From assembly GCA_021464245.1 (NCBI GenBank), contig JADCRB010000056.1, positions 689,424 through 753,423 on the forward strand: DNA of 64,000 nt. Reading direction: 5' to 3'. The notes under the pieces were generated by a model, which ran no database searches, was not told where the DNA came from, and saw nothing but the letters and a program-made list of their open reading frames with translations. This DNA comes from Carallia brachiata. Lineage: Eukaryota > Streptophyta > Magnoliopsida > Malpighiales > Rhizophoraceae. The first letter of the stretch is position 1; each line of letters opens with the position of its first letter. Below are positions 1-12,984 of the stretch, in pieces. A program made the position numbers and the translations under genes.

Positions 1-62
1 ACAATAAGGAAAGCACAAGGGCATAAGGGTGGGTCACAAACTGACGGTGCAAAACAAAAATG

Positions 63-3000
63 TCACCATGGAGCAAGAACCTCTTCCTGGAATTTGAGCT
101 CGTAGATTTCAGCCTTTGACTTGAGGCTCTCGATGTCAGCACTAAATATCTCATAGGCTGCCTTCAATTCCACAAGCTTCAATCCGATATCTCTTATTTC
201 TTCTGTTGTGCGTTCTCGTTCATTTCTAGCTTCTATGTACCTCCTAATTTTTGTGGCAATTTCTGAATCACACACAAGACTCACAAGCCGACTAAGCATT
301 TTCCGTAGAAATCCAACATTCATCCCAAAGAGCTCGCAGCCTTCCAAAGTCTTGTCCCAAGTTGCAAACTCATCCCTGGAGGTGGTTAGATTACAAGCTC
401 GTATGGCATCAGCAATATTAACAGTTTCAGAAATGATTCCGGCAATCATCTTAAAATTCATGCCCTTGATAAGATTCTCGTGAAGACATGCTCTCTGACT
501 GCAACAGAGCTTATAGTACTTATTCCTAATGTTTTCTGATAATTCAGAATCTAAAACTAATCCATCGACCAGAACATTGAAATTCTCAAAACCTTTGATA
601 TCATCAAATTGAACAGCCGGCAACGATAATTTGGAACCTTCCAGGACTTCTGAACCAACATCTTCACTATCATTTTCAGATTGTTCAGCTGGTTGCCCAT
701 TTTTGGGAACTGGCAATGACCTTGCTTGGTGAGACTTCTTATTTTTCTTTTGGACAATTGCTAATGGTAGAGACCGATGATGTTTCCTCTTTGTACTTTT
801 ACTAGTTACCAGGGCCAACTCTGCATTATCATTTTATTTGTTTTCCAATGTTTTATTCCAAAAACCAACATCAAATTGTTAATAAGAAGATGCACGGTAC
901 AAAAAAAAAGAAAAAAAGCCCAAACCAAATGCTTCAATTAACTTGCCTGCATCATTTTGCTTTGTCTGAGATTCCAAGTTTAGTAGAACCAAAGCCCCAT
1001 CCACATCAGTCAAGTCATTTGCCCTTATAATGTAAACCTGCAGAAATGAATCAGGTCAATGCGCATCAAAGAAAATTACCCAATTTACCCAATTGTCATC
1101 AGGGGGATAATGTTTTTACTAGAAGTGAATAAAGAATTGCCCTTATCTTCTCCCTCTGTCCCCTCTCCTTCCCAATGTCTCTGAAGCACATACAACCCTT
1201 CACCCTTGAAATACCTCACTTTATATGCTGAATCCAACCAACAGGAGGTTTGCACTTTATGACAACACAATCAACCTATGCAGGTAATTCGCCATAAAAT
1301 AACCCATAAGCATTGCCAGGTTCAGAACCACTCAAGTGGATTTGTGTCTGCTTCATATCTATGATTCATGCTTTAACGGGCAAACAATTTCCATCTCAGT
1401 CAACATGTAATTGTGCTGGGGCTAGGTTTAGTTCATTCTTACTGCATTAAACAACTTAAGCACTCTTATAGCAGAAATTTACATCCCAGTGCCTCAATCA
1501 GTCTAGCATCACGGTTAGGAGAATGCATAGCTTACTGGCTCTGCTTTTGGCCATATTCCTTTGTCTCCTAAATTCTTCTCAATAAAAGGGTAAATTTGAA
1601 TGGATCCAAGGAATGTTAGTTAAGTTTTGCCACGAATTAAAAAAAAAGGTTTCTAGAACGTGAATGAACTCAAATAGTCAGCTTCATTAAAAACAAGGCT
1701 CAAGATACAACGTGATTTCTAGAGGGTGATTCCAGAGTGCACAGATACCCTTGATGCCGAAAATAAATATGATCAATTATCCTCTTCCTTGCCCTCAGTC
1801 TCCTAGCAGTTATTGGTGGTAGAATCAATCAGTCAAAGCAGAAACCATAATATTTTTCTCCAGTTCAACATATTTTCATAAAATGGTTCAGAAAGGATCA
1901 TAAGTCATTGATACCTTGTACACCCTCATTAATGAGACAAAAGTTTGAGCTGTTTTTGGTATCGAAGATCATTTGACTTACATAATTCTCCTGGTTCCAT
2001 TTTCGAATATGCATTATTCTGCTCACCCACAAAATAGTGGATTAAAAATCATTTCCTATATGTTCAGAGAAGATCCATCAAAACAAACCAGCCTGATTAT
2101 CATCAGTGATATTTACCCATGCTCATGGATAAGAGACAAAACTATCCACAATGATCATCACCATCTCATCTACCTTCCATCCCAAACCAAATTCATATAA
2201 GAAATGCATCAAGAACTTGTATGAACAAGATAATTAAATCTGTCAAAACCCTCACCTTGAATTTGCAAGGTCCAATTAGTTGAAAGACCAAAACATCTCC
2301 CTCAAGTAATTGGTGAGCAACAGCGAACTGTCTCCAACCAGCACTCAATCCTGTCTTGTGTGAAATGTATTTCATCCGGAATCCCCTACCACCTTCATCT
2401 TCCAAAGTGACAGTGGTAGCCTCACGCGGTAAATGTGCTCTGCAGAATGGTCCAGGAAGCCCCTAATCGCAAGAAAATGTCAATGCCGTGACAGAAACAC
2501 ACCATATTTTTTCTTCCCTGAAAAAGTATCACAACTTCAAGATCTTAATTTTTGAGTTAGCTTACCATCCAAAAACAACTAGCAACATGTGATCTGACCA
2601 AACATTTCACAAAGCTGGGAAAATCCGGTTCTAGATTTGATTGAACCTCCTCTGCTCGAACCAGAGCAGACGACTTGGTCACCCCAGGAGTGATATCTCC
2701 ATCATTCCGAGGCTCGTTTACCTTACAGCTACACAAGAAATAGAAACAGAATTGCCACGAGGTAGAATATACCAAATCCAATCACCTACGACTAAATTAG
2801 CAGATCACTCACCATATACACTTCCCTGCACGACTCAACATTGTCTGATCCAAAGCGTAAAGTAAACTACCAGTCAGCATATCCGTCCGAAGGACCAAAA
2901 AGAAATACCTAAGCATTTATACATTATAAACAACAACAATGAAAAAATAGAAGAACAAAAAATTTAAAAAAAAAAAAAAAAGAGGAAGAAATATTACGTG

Positions 3001-3428
3001 CTTAAATTTGGAATCGGAATGCCTTCTCTTGATCTCGATACGCTTTCCTCCTGTTTTCTCCATTGGATTCTTCTGCTGCTGCTTATCCTGCCACCAGCAG
3101 CAAACCGACATCAGATTACATTACTATAATTAGCTTTCCGAATCGCGAACACGAGATCTGAAGTCGAATTTTCTCTCGTTTTCCATTCGAAGTTTCCAGG
3201 AAACCAAACAGATAACAATAGAAGCAGAAGACAGAGAGAGAAAGGAAAGACCGAGGAGAAGGTGAGCTTGAGCTTCGGCCTGGGGATCGTAGCAGGGAAG
3301 AGAGAGAGCTGAGTGAGAGTCACGTCCTCTCCGCCTCCTCCTCCTCCAGATTTCATTGTAGAGTCGGCATCCGGCGTCGTTTTGGCCAAATCCCCATCTT
3401 CTACTTCCTCCTTCACCACTTCGCTCAT
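63..3428 (-). CDS. B3 domain-containing transcription factor (Os01g0234100-like)
   Basis: Predicted nuclear DNA-binding protein of the plant B3 superfamily. Exons on the minus strand: 3428-3252, 3087-2998, a candidate microexon 2844-2822, 2728-2566, 2462-2256, 1037-947 and 820-63. Phases close to about 502 residues. The B3 fold is spread over three exons: it starts near FPSFVKCLVRSHVASCFWM, continues GLPGPFCRAHLP, then GWRQFAVAHQLLEGDVLVFQ and ends GPCKFKVYIIRAND. The N-terminus is acidic with a glycine run, followed by a lysine/arginine-rich linker that could be a nuclear signal. The roughly 250-residue C-terminal exon has no B3 fold; it is helical and charged near its end, probably coiled coil. 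The intron between 947 and 820 has a GC donor (AG|GCAAGT), which is required to keep frame. If the microexon is skipped, a downstream acceptor (exon 2721-2566) gives 492 residues. The exon 1 donor (TCG|GTCT) is the least certain junction. The family assignment comes from recalled homologues. Confidence 0.82.
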
Positions 3429-6400
3429 TTTTATTGCTTTAACCGAAATTCGGCTCTCTTGACCCGGCAGGTCAGGAATGAACGAATTGAATTATTAAGA
3501 AACAGATATAGATACACCCATATAAATACAAACGTGAATATAATATTACATTAATTTTAAAAAAGTTAAGATATAAATATAATATAGACATATAATAAAT
3601 ATTATTATTTAAAGTAAAATAAAAATTATAATTTTAAATATAAAATATATAAATTTAATTTTTATTGTTAAAATAAAAATTATAAAATATATTTTTTTTA
3701 TGTACATTTAAGATCTTACAATATATACTAAGTAGTAAATATTAACAAAAAAAAAAAGACATAAACTTAAAAAAAAAATTTCAAATCTCGCCTCTCTTCT
3801 TCATTTAATTTTCAAAAAAATAAAAAAAAAAAAAGAAGAGGCGCGATGGCCTGTCCCCTTTTCAACTGTTTTGTTTTTCTTTAATTTTTTTTCAAGCCGT
3901 GTCTGCTTGCTCGAGATGTGTTTTTAGTGTGTTTTTAACGTGTTTGAATTGTGTTTGAATTTCTTTTTCAATTTTTTTTTAGTAGACACGTTTTTAAAAT
4001 ATCAAAAATGTGTTTTTGTCATATCTGACACGTATTTGTGTCTGACGCGTGTCCAACACAGACACTTCACCAAAATACACATGTCTACGCACCTTTGCAA
4101 GTGCTTGTGTTTCTTTTTTTCGGCAAAAAATTACATTGAGGTCCTTGAACTTGTCAAAATTTTTTATGAGTCTCATTACGCAAACCACGCTTGAATAGGT
4201 GCACGAATAATATGTAATTAATCTAACAATATTTAGCTGTTCATTTATTTTTTTAATTTACTATATTTTTCATAATTTAATAATTCAAATCTCTACGCGC
4301 CCGACTGCACGCTCCTAAATAAGTCCACTTATCTTTTCTGATTTTTTATTTGGGAACTAACCACCCAAACAAGTGTATTTTCTCGTCCATACCTTGTGCA
4401 CCCTCGTTTATTCGAAAAATTACTTTGTTCCTTGAACTTGTCAAAAATTGTTAATCCGGGGAACATACCATCTGCTCAGGATGCCTGGAAGGCAAGGAAT
4501 CCTGAAGCACAAAGATTAATTTGCTTTCCAACGCTTAAAAATCAACTTAAACATTTCATCTTTAACGATGTTTTTTTTTTTTTTTTTTCATTGGAGCCAA
4601 TTCCGATGTTGATGTTCAGGCATTCGAATAATAAGAATTGAAAAATAAGTTTATCACCTGAAGGCAATCTTGCCGAACGAAAGAAAATCGTATCCAGGCT
4701 ATGGTTCGTGCATCAGGTGCTCCATGACAGGACAGGAAAAAGAAAAGAAAGAATTGCAAAATAAGAAAGTCACATTAATGATTAAAGAAAATGTGATGGA
4801 CCTACGAGTATGCATAAATGTAGTAATTAAGCAATATCTAGATGGCAATGGAATACGGGGGAGGGTTAGAAAAGTTCCTAAGCATATATAAATTATAAAG
4901 ATCTTAATCTTCCATCTCTAGAAGCACAGGTATAATCAGCTGTCTAGCCATCTCTTAACAATCAGCAGCATAAATAATAACAAATTATAAATAAAAAAAA
5001 GGAAAAATAAAATAAACAGTGAAGACAACTCCATGTGGTCTATGGAAGATGATTGATGCAATAATTTTTTTTTTTTAAAAAAGGTGGCAGATTCAAGGAA
5101 ATCGAGAAATGACCATAATAATTATATTAACCTTTTTTTTTTTTCCGATGAACCAAAACAACATATTTTAGCCAGCCCAAAAAAGGGAAAATAAGAATGC
5201 AAATTCATAATTTCTGTAAATTGAACAAATCAAACAAAAAGACAGAAGATAATAAAATCTATAAGTTCAAGATGAGCGCCTCACAAATATGAAGAAGAGA
5301 TATACTTGAAAGGACAAAAAAACGCAATCAAACAGAACATCAAGAACATACCTACAAAGAGGAAATAAACATTTCTTAATTGTTTATTAACCCCCATACG
5401 GCCAGCTCCCATGCGCTAAGAAAATGTTTATCTTTTTCTTTATTTTTATTTTATTTTTTTATCTCTTAGCTATCAACGCATTTTTTTATTCCTCTAAACG
5501 TGTTTAGTATTATCGCTAACTTTGATTTAAAAAAAGTTTTAATTTTTTTTGTCTTATTCGTGTATAACCAGATATTTGGCCAAAAACATTTAGTGACACT
5601 TTTTACCTTCAGGTAAATCAAATATAGCAACAAGAAAATCAGGTTATAGAGAGAGCCACACCAAACAGAGATCAATAAAAAGGTCAGAGAGGTGACGTTA
5701 AAATGTTAGATTATGGCAACGAGTGAAAAAAATGAAAGGAACCAATTTTTAAATTAAAGTATTAGATGGTAGATGAGATTGAATTCTAGGACTGGCCAAC
5801 TTAGACTCAGAAGCACAGTCTTTTTAGTTTTGATTTGCTATGGCGTCTTTTCCCACAGACCTGTATCCACAGGCCTACTTCTCAGTTTAGTCCAATTAGA
5901 ATCACAATAAGCTAGCTATGTGGAGGTCGGATTTTCAGTTGGGTCTATGGAGGCTAAGAACCCATCCAGAATACAGAGAATATGACACAAGAAGATAGGA
6001 GCATAGATTCTTACTGCTGGGAAGCTTTTACTGTCTTTCAACATTCTATCCGAATCGGTTCACATTAATCAGTCAAATAAACGAAATACTAAATGGTTTC
6101 GGAGCAAAAAAAAAGAAAAGATAGGAGCATAGAATCTTGTGAACGAAGATCATCAAGAAAAAAAAGAAAAAAAAAAAAAACACTAAAGGCCGATCAAGCA
6201 AACCTCAGAGCTAGTTGTCAAAGTAACCACAGATTGATTATTGCAGCAAATAGACGATCATTCGACTCCAACTGCTCAACTAACATGCATTTCGTGTATA
6301 TCAGCACTGAAAAGAAAAAAAAAAAAACATAAATGCTTGTATTCTGAAACAAGAGAGAAAAAGCGAATCAAGAAGATTTACCAACCATTGACGAGTAGTG

Positions 6401-8643
6401 AGTGCAGAAGCCAAAATTTTCTCCTTCTAATTGGGGGAATTACAGTGAGAGGAATTAGAATTAGTGTGAGAGAGAGAAAGAAACATTTAAAGAAAAGAAA
6501 TATTTTCAAAGATAATCGAGATGTATTTAAAGAGAAAGGTGGGGAAAATAGAAAAATCTAGAATATTAAAAAATTGCAAAAAAAAAAAAAACACATGAAC
6601 TCATAAATTATCAAGAAAACAGAATTAAAAAAAAAAAAAGGAAGATGAACCATGAAAAAAAAAAAACACAGAAACATGAATATCAAGAAGATTACAAGCA
6701 AGAACAAAAAAAAAAAAAAAAACATAAATTTGCGTATTGTGATATAAGAGAAACAGCGAATCAAGAAGCTTTGTTTTTGTACAAAGAAAACAGGTAAAGA
6801 ATCGGAAACAGGGAATGAAAAAAAGACTGTGAATCAAGAAGATTTATTGTTGTGCAAAAAAAACATCACAATAAAATACTTAAATCTTGAAGATGAAAAG
6901 ATTAGATCAAAAAATCACGAGAAAGATAAAAAGAAGAGAGAACAAATTGTAATTGGCCAAGAAAAGATTGAAACGGCTAGGCCCCTGTGCCGTTGGTCGA
7001 TTTGTAAATGGGAAAAGAATGAAGGCAAGAGGGTGTTTATAGGTGGGGCATGGGTACGCTGTCCGAATTATTTTCATCTGAATTTTGTTCGAATTGTAAT
7101 AGTTCTTTAATTTTTTATAATAATAATAATATTTTTACAATAAAAAAAATAAATTTTAATTATTTTTTTTATTACAAAAAATATTACTGTAGTTATATAA
7201 AATCAAAAATTTGTTATAATTCGGGTAATCTTAGAACAAAAAAAAAAAAAACCCTTGGGGTAATGTACTTTTTAATAAGACGGAGGGTTTGTAAAAAGAC
7301 ACTGGAGATTTGCCGCGATTTGGCGTGAGATCTTGCGTTTTTTTAATTTTTTTTTTATTTTTATTTTTTTCCTTTCTTGTTAGTTGCTTGACTTTCGCGC
7401 TGCTTACGTGAATTTTTTAATTTAAAATTTTTAAGCCGTTGGGCTAAATGTCACTGTTTAGATGTGAATTCATTCAGCACAATAATGAAAGTATTTATTT
7501 TTTCTTGTCGTTTATTCTTCATTACTGGTTTCAAGAATAGCCCACGTTGTGGAATCGCCTAATTCAGAGACCGCATCCAAATCCCAAACTTCTTCGGTTA
7601 AGGATTTCCAAATTAGTTTGACACTTCAACCTCTATTGCGATATAATCAAAATTCCTAAAGAAAATATATATTTTTTAGAGGTAAAACATCCCTTATTTT
7701 TCTTTTTATCATCAATATCATCCCTATTTAGATTAAGATTTTACTTTAGTGGGCACTTTTCTAAGGAAACAAAAAAATCCCATCTTTGAGGACAACCCAA
7801 TTTTAAAATTTTTTAACTTTATGAAAGTGACTTTAAGATAATAATAAAGTGATATAAATCGTAAAATAATTTAATTAATTAAAAAATAAATAAATTATCA
7901 AATCTCATTTAATAAGACCGTATTATTAATTATTTGTTATTATTTAAATTCAAACATGTAGTTTTGCTCGTCCCTTTTCTTTACTTAGTTAATAATTTCG
8001 CCCATCCTTATATTAACACGAGTAGTGAAAGTGATGGGGGGAACGATACCAATGATTATTATTCTCTTGTTGTATTTCTTCAAAATTTTGCACTGAAGCA
8101 CAATGGGACTGACATAACGTGATAGCGCTTGAAACGAAGAAATCAAAATCGAAAAATTCCTCTGTACCCGGTATCTTTTAACCTCTATTAATTGGTAGTT
8201 TGGTACAGGGCCCACAGGCTGAAGGGCATCGAACTATTGTTTTCCTTATAAAAGAAAAAAAAAATCGATGGAGAAGATCATCTGGGCAGCATTCGGCTTG
8301 TCGATAGATTAAAGAGGGGACGATTCACGTTAGAAATTGAGTTCTGCTCAGCTGGTCAAGCTAACAAACAGTATCAATTAACGGAAGTTACCTGCATCAA
8401 ATAGGCAAACTGAGTGATGATGAATTAAAAGGGTTAAACAAAGACAGGCTATTAATTCCGATGCTATTAAATTATTTCGTTCACTCTAGGGGGAAAGAAA
8501 AAAACTTGTTGACTAAAAATTGTTGGAAACAGAGACAATAACAAAAGTTGATGCCCACAAAACCAAGATAAACCAGCTTATGGCCTATTGACCAGCTACA
8601 CCAGGGACTTATTGACAATAAGGGTGGAAGGAATTATGTAGAT
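3429..8643. other. AT-rich intergenic region with A-rich degenerate repeats
   Basis: No coding exon with plausible splice sites was recognised on either strand. 3512-3780 is almost pure A/T. Two partly similar segments near 4125-4160 and 4425-4455 share the phrase CCTTGAACTTGTCAAAA, a sign of an old dispersed repeat. 6090-6900 contains many A-runs and several degenerate copies of a motif resembling GCGAATCAAGAAGATTTA (near 6363, 6757 and 6831). Frames here are open only because of the A-runs. Confidence 0.6.
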
Positions 8644-9283
8644 CATAGTTTTAAAAATCGGACAGGACCGGTTGGTCGGACTGAAAAATTGGTGAACTGG
8701 AAGTCAGACCGGTCCAATTTTCTGATAAAACCGGAATAGAAAATGAACCGCCCGAAAACCGGTGAATCGGCCGATCGGACCGAAAAACCGGTAACTCCAA
8801 AACTGGTAAACCGGCTGGTCGGACCGGTAACCAGGTCACTTGGATTAAAACGACTTCGTTTTATATTTATTTTTTTGGATTAAAAATGAGAATAAATAAC
8901 ACTTATTTATATTAATGAAAAATGTAACATTTTTGGATTATATATTGACTTTATGATATTTATTTTTAGATATGAATATTTGATTAATAATTCTATAATA
9001 TTTTATTTTTGATATTTATACTTTATTAATTTATTTAATTAAAAAATTATCATAAATATCTTGTATTTTAATTTTATTTTAAATTTAAGTAGACTCATAT
9101 TCTATTTTTTATGATTATACTCATTATTTGTTATTAAAAAATATAAAATTATAAGTATTAATTATTATTTTATTAAATTAGAATTGACTTGCCGGTTCAA
9201 CCGCCGATTTTTTGGTTAGACCGCTAAACTATTAACTCAGTTTTCTCATCGGTTCAATAACCAGTCCGATTTTTAAAACTATG
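8644..9283. mobile_element. Non-autonomous hAT-type MITE with 8-bp target duplication
   Basis: A 640-bp element with matching terminal inverted repeats. The left end reads CATAGTTTTAAAAATCGGAC and the right end is its near-exact reverse complement (GTCCGATTTTTAAAACTATG). Immediately outside both ends is the same octamer ATGTAGAT (8636-8643 and 9284-9291). An 8-bp duplication is the signature of hAT transposases. Both subterminal zones are rich in CCGGT/ACCGG motifs and the middle is A/T-rich. No transposase frame is present, so it would need a transposase from elsewhere. Confidence 0.9.
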
Positions 9284-11903
9284 ATGTAGATAACAAAATT
9301 GAGGCCAAATCCAACTTGCTGACAAAGAGAGTCAATTCCAACAACTCAATAATATGAATGTTTGTTTGCCAAGAACATGAGAGGACAGCGCCACAATTAT
9401 TGTGCAAAAAAAAAAGGAAGAAAATGTGTGAGAGTACAAGAAAAGTAAATAGTATCTTGGTAAAAAAAATCAATGTAATTTATAATTTATTAAATATGGT
9501 TTCTATATGTACATAAACAAATATATTTTTTAAATTCTGAACAAAATACTAGTTGTAAATAAGGCAATATCGTAAACTTTTTTTAAATTATATGTTAAAA
9601 AAATACTAAATTAAATGTTTACATTATATACATTGTCAGTATAATTTATCTAATATATACGTTTGACAATTCATCATTGCATTGGTAATTGTAAGTACAT
9701 TAGTCATAATGTAATTTATACCATGTAAAATATTATTTGGCACCACGTTAATAATTTTTAATACCAAATAATAAAATTGTATAAAAATAGAGTAAATAAT
9801 TACGTGAAATTTATTTGGTAGCTAATATTATTTCTGTGATACCAAAATACTATCCCATGTGGTATCTCCAGGCAGCTGTTACCGAAACAGTGTCTCCAGG
9901 CAGTAGCTCCGTTAATGCGCACAGACACTGACTCACACACAAAAACAAGCACGCGCACGCTGTCTCCCACACTACAACACACGCACGCACAAGCTCAAGC
10001 GCACGCACACACATGCAAATATAAAAGAAACAAAAATATTACCAAAAAAACAAAATATAAAAGAAACAAAATGAGGAGCAGAGGACGAAGAATTTGAATT
10101 GCATTACAAAAAAAAAAAAAAAACACGAGAAAAAAAATTGGAAAGAGGAAACAATTGTAGGAACCGAATTTTTTTAATTTAACTCTCAGAAAGGTTAATT
10201 TAATCAAGTTAATGTGAAATGTGAGGAAGAAAAGGAATAATTAAAATCATATTAAACAAAATTAAGTAGACAATCTACAAAGTTGGATGTCCGCTAAAAA
10301 TCTCATACACATAAGAGAGATGCGTTATGATATAGGGTATCCCACAATGTATAAACAATATTTTTAAAAGTTGTATGCATATTTTACGTTAATTGTATAT
10401 ACATTTTATTCTAATTATATACACATGATTTTGTTAAAAAAATAAAAAATAAGTGAATCCCACAACTAGTGTCTCCCTCTCATCTCCCTATTTATTTGTT
10501 CAAATTTTTTTCAAAAAAAAAAAATTGAGTAATACTTTAGGAACACTTGCACATGGGAAGGGGTTGAGATGAACTCTCCGTTCGTCAACTCTTGTCCATA
10601 ACTTGCACTGCATGTTGCGTGCACTTGTCTCTTCTTCCCCGAGCAAAACCAAAATTAACCCATCTCTCTCCCTCCCTTTCTCTTTGCGTGTCTGATATTG
10701 GCTAATCTACTTTGTAATAATTGGAATTCCGAATGCTCTTATCTGAACATACGTTTATTCACCAATAAAATACAAAATATTCCTCAACTACACAAGAGAA
10801 ATAGGAAATCAGAATTAGAAAGAAAAAGCTTTCTTCTGTTTTGTAAAGAGAACTGAATTGAATGCACAGAGAGATCAAGAGAGAGTTAAGTTGCCAATCG
10901 CTAGAAGGATCTGAAAAAAAAAAACAAATAATAACATCAACAAATTATCGAATTTCCCATAATGATCAAGTTATCTGAAATTTGACTACAAGGATTACTC
11001 CTGATTAAAAAAAAGGGTAAAGTTTGGACGTCGATGAACACTAATCTAATAAATTGTACAAAAGCAACAAGCGTTACATTTTAAATAATAATATTCTCAT
11101 TTTTTATAATAAAATTTTATTATTAAATTTTTATTATTTAAAATATGTATATATATATATTTTTTTTTTGGTCGAAAAGGAAAGGCATAATTTCAATTAA
11201 TTAAAAAACAGTCTTACAAAACAATCATACGGGCCAAAGCACCCCAATCAAGTCAATTGTATATATTATTTTTAAAAAGTGCTAAGTTGTTATTTATAAG
11301 ACAATTTATTACGCTTTTTTCTCCAACACTATACCCGCACCCAAATAAAAAAAAGAAAAAAAATGTAAATAGTACAATTTCGCAGCTTTTGGCGGCTCCG
11401 TGTGCAATATATACAATAATTAATCTTAGGCCCTAAGCCCTATTGAAATGAGCAAAAAACACAAAATCGGGAGAGAAAAGGAGATGTGCAAGGAGACAAC
11501 AATGAGAGAAAAAAAAACGAAAGCGACTACTAGAAGTAAAAATAATAAGCAATTTCAGATCTATATTAGTGGTTTAATTGATTTAAAATTTTGATTCCAA
11601 ATAAAAGATTTAAGATTTTATTAAATTTAATTCTAAATAAAAGATTTGAAATTCGACTGAAATGAAATGATAATGCGGAATAAATATAAAAATATTCAGT
11701 GGCTTTCCCCCTTTGACACAAATTACGAGAATTGTGTAACACCAAGTCACCACCTCTACTTTCATATTTATATGTACAAAAAGAGAAGCAATACCATAGA
11801 GAGATGGAATCATAACTAACTGTGGCGTTTGCTTTCCATTCCTTTGTTGCTTTTCTGTTTTTTTTTTTTTTTTTTAATTTTTACTTTTAAATCTTCTCGC
11901 CAA
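9284..11903. other. Intergenic region with a CA/CG-rich patch
   Basis: No gene recognised. 9915-10015 is an imperfect CACA/CGCACG-rich patch, compositionally unlike its A/T-rich surroundings; just before it GTATCTCCAGGCAG and GTGTCTCCAGGCAG occur as a short direct repeat (about 9860-9905). A TA microsatellite lies near 11145-11160. The T-run at about 11860-11876 lies downstream of the KRP stop codon on the minus strand. Confidence 0.5.
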
Positions 11904-12984
11904 TCATGGCTTCAATCTAATCCACTCGTATCTTCCTTCCAACGGCTCGTCCTTGGCAATATCGTAGTTGTACCTGCATCGTGAAACTATTTTCTCAGGA
12001 AACAAACGGACGATTATGCAAAACTTACGAGAATTGAAGTGTACAATGCGCATGCAAGACTCAGACGGAGCGTTGAGAGTTCAAATTTTAAATTCTTATA
12101 CTTGTCTGCAAATTGTGTCTGGAGGTTTTTCTCAGCTTCGGCGAAGAATTCTTCCAGTTCCGACCCCGTTGGCGTCTCCTCCGTCGCCGCCGTTGATCTG
12201 CGCCGTGAATTCACCACCGACATTTTGGTTGTTGATTCTGGCTCCTCGGATGATTCAGCTTGAATCTCACTGGACGGCGTCGTTTCCCTCCGGCGAGAAA
12301 GCAGCGTCCTAAAGAAGATAATGAAGAGACTGATAGAAATATTTAATTGATCATTCGATTTTGAATTTCGAAAATTTTTAAACAAATGTAATTAAACCTT
12401 TCTCTCCAACTATAATCCTTTGAGCTTTCAACTTCAACATTTTCTTCCTGGAGAAAAAAAAAAGTGCGAAAATTCAATAACAAACAATTGAATTCAAGCG
12501 CAAGAAAACCAAAATTTTATGAAGAATTCATGGAGTTCGCGAGTCACAATAGCTGAAAAGCTAATTGACGAACTCGAGCCTTCACCTTCAGATCTGCGAA
12601 TTCAATTCTCTCGCTCGTTCCATTGCTCGAGCAATAAGAGGCCGAGCCATGATCGGAGCTACGGTTCAAACACCTGTCCTCCTTTAACACGGCGAGGTGA
12701 CCAGAATTCACCTCCGGTGAAGCTGAAACTGAATTCTCCGGAGCGTTTACGACGCGTCTACGGGTACGAGCACGACTACTGAGTTTAAAATTACGCGATG
12801 TGGAAATGTCCACTTCATGATTGTCGAATTTCCTTTTCTTTGGAGTAACCGAGCTGGTAGCCGTAGCTGCGGCAGTAGTGGCGGCCGCCGCCGCCAATGC
12901 CAGAACTTGAGCTCTGGTTCGGACGCCGACCTGAGCCATTTCCGCCACCGCGAATTTCGCTAATCTTCTGCACTTCCTCGCCAT
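11904..12984 (-). CDS. KRP: Cyclin-dependent kinase inhibitor, ICK/KRP family
   Basis: Plant Kip-related protein that binds and inhibits cyclin D/CDKA complexes in the nucleus and restrains cell-cycle entry. Exons on the minus strand: 12984-12586 (399 nt, phase 0), 12447-12398 (50 nt), 12308-12102 (207 nt) and 11973-11904 (70 nt with stop). All junctions are canonical GT-AG and the phases close to 241 residues. Diagnostic features: an N-terminal KRP motif GVRTRAQVLAL followed by an alanine/threonine tract, a basic nuclear-signal candidate PKKRK, and the C-terminal CDK/cyclin-binding domain beginning PTGSELEEFFAEAEKNL and ending YNYDIAKDEPLEGRYEWIRL (about residues 196-239). That C-terminus is the most conserved part of the family. 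A PEST-like Ser/Glu/Thr-rich stretch in exon 3 fits a short-lived protein. The exact paralogue number cannot be decided here. Confidence 0.95.

Noticed and set aside
208..483. 91-codon plus-strand frame opposite the last B3 exon
   Set aside because: It is the antisense shadow of a well-supported coding exon.
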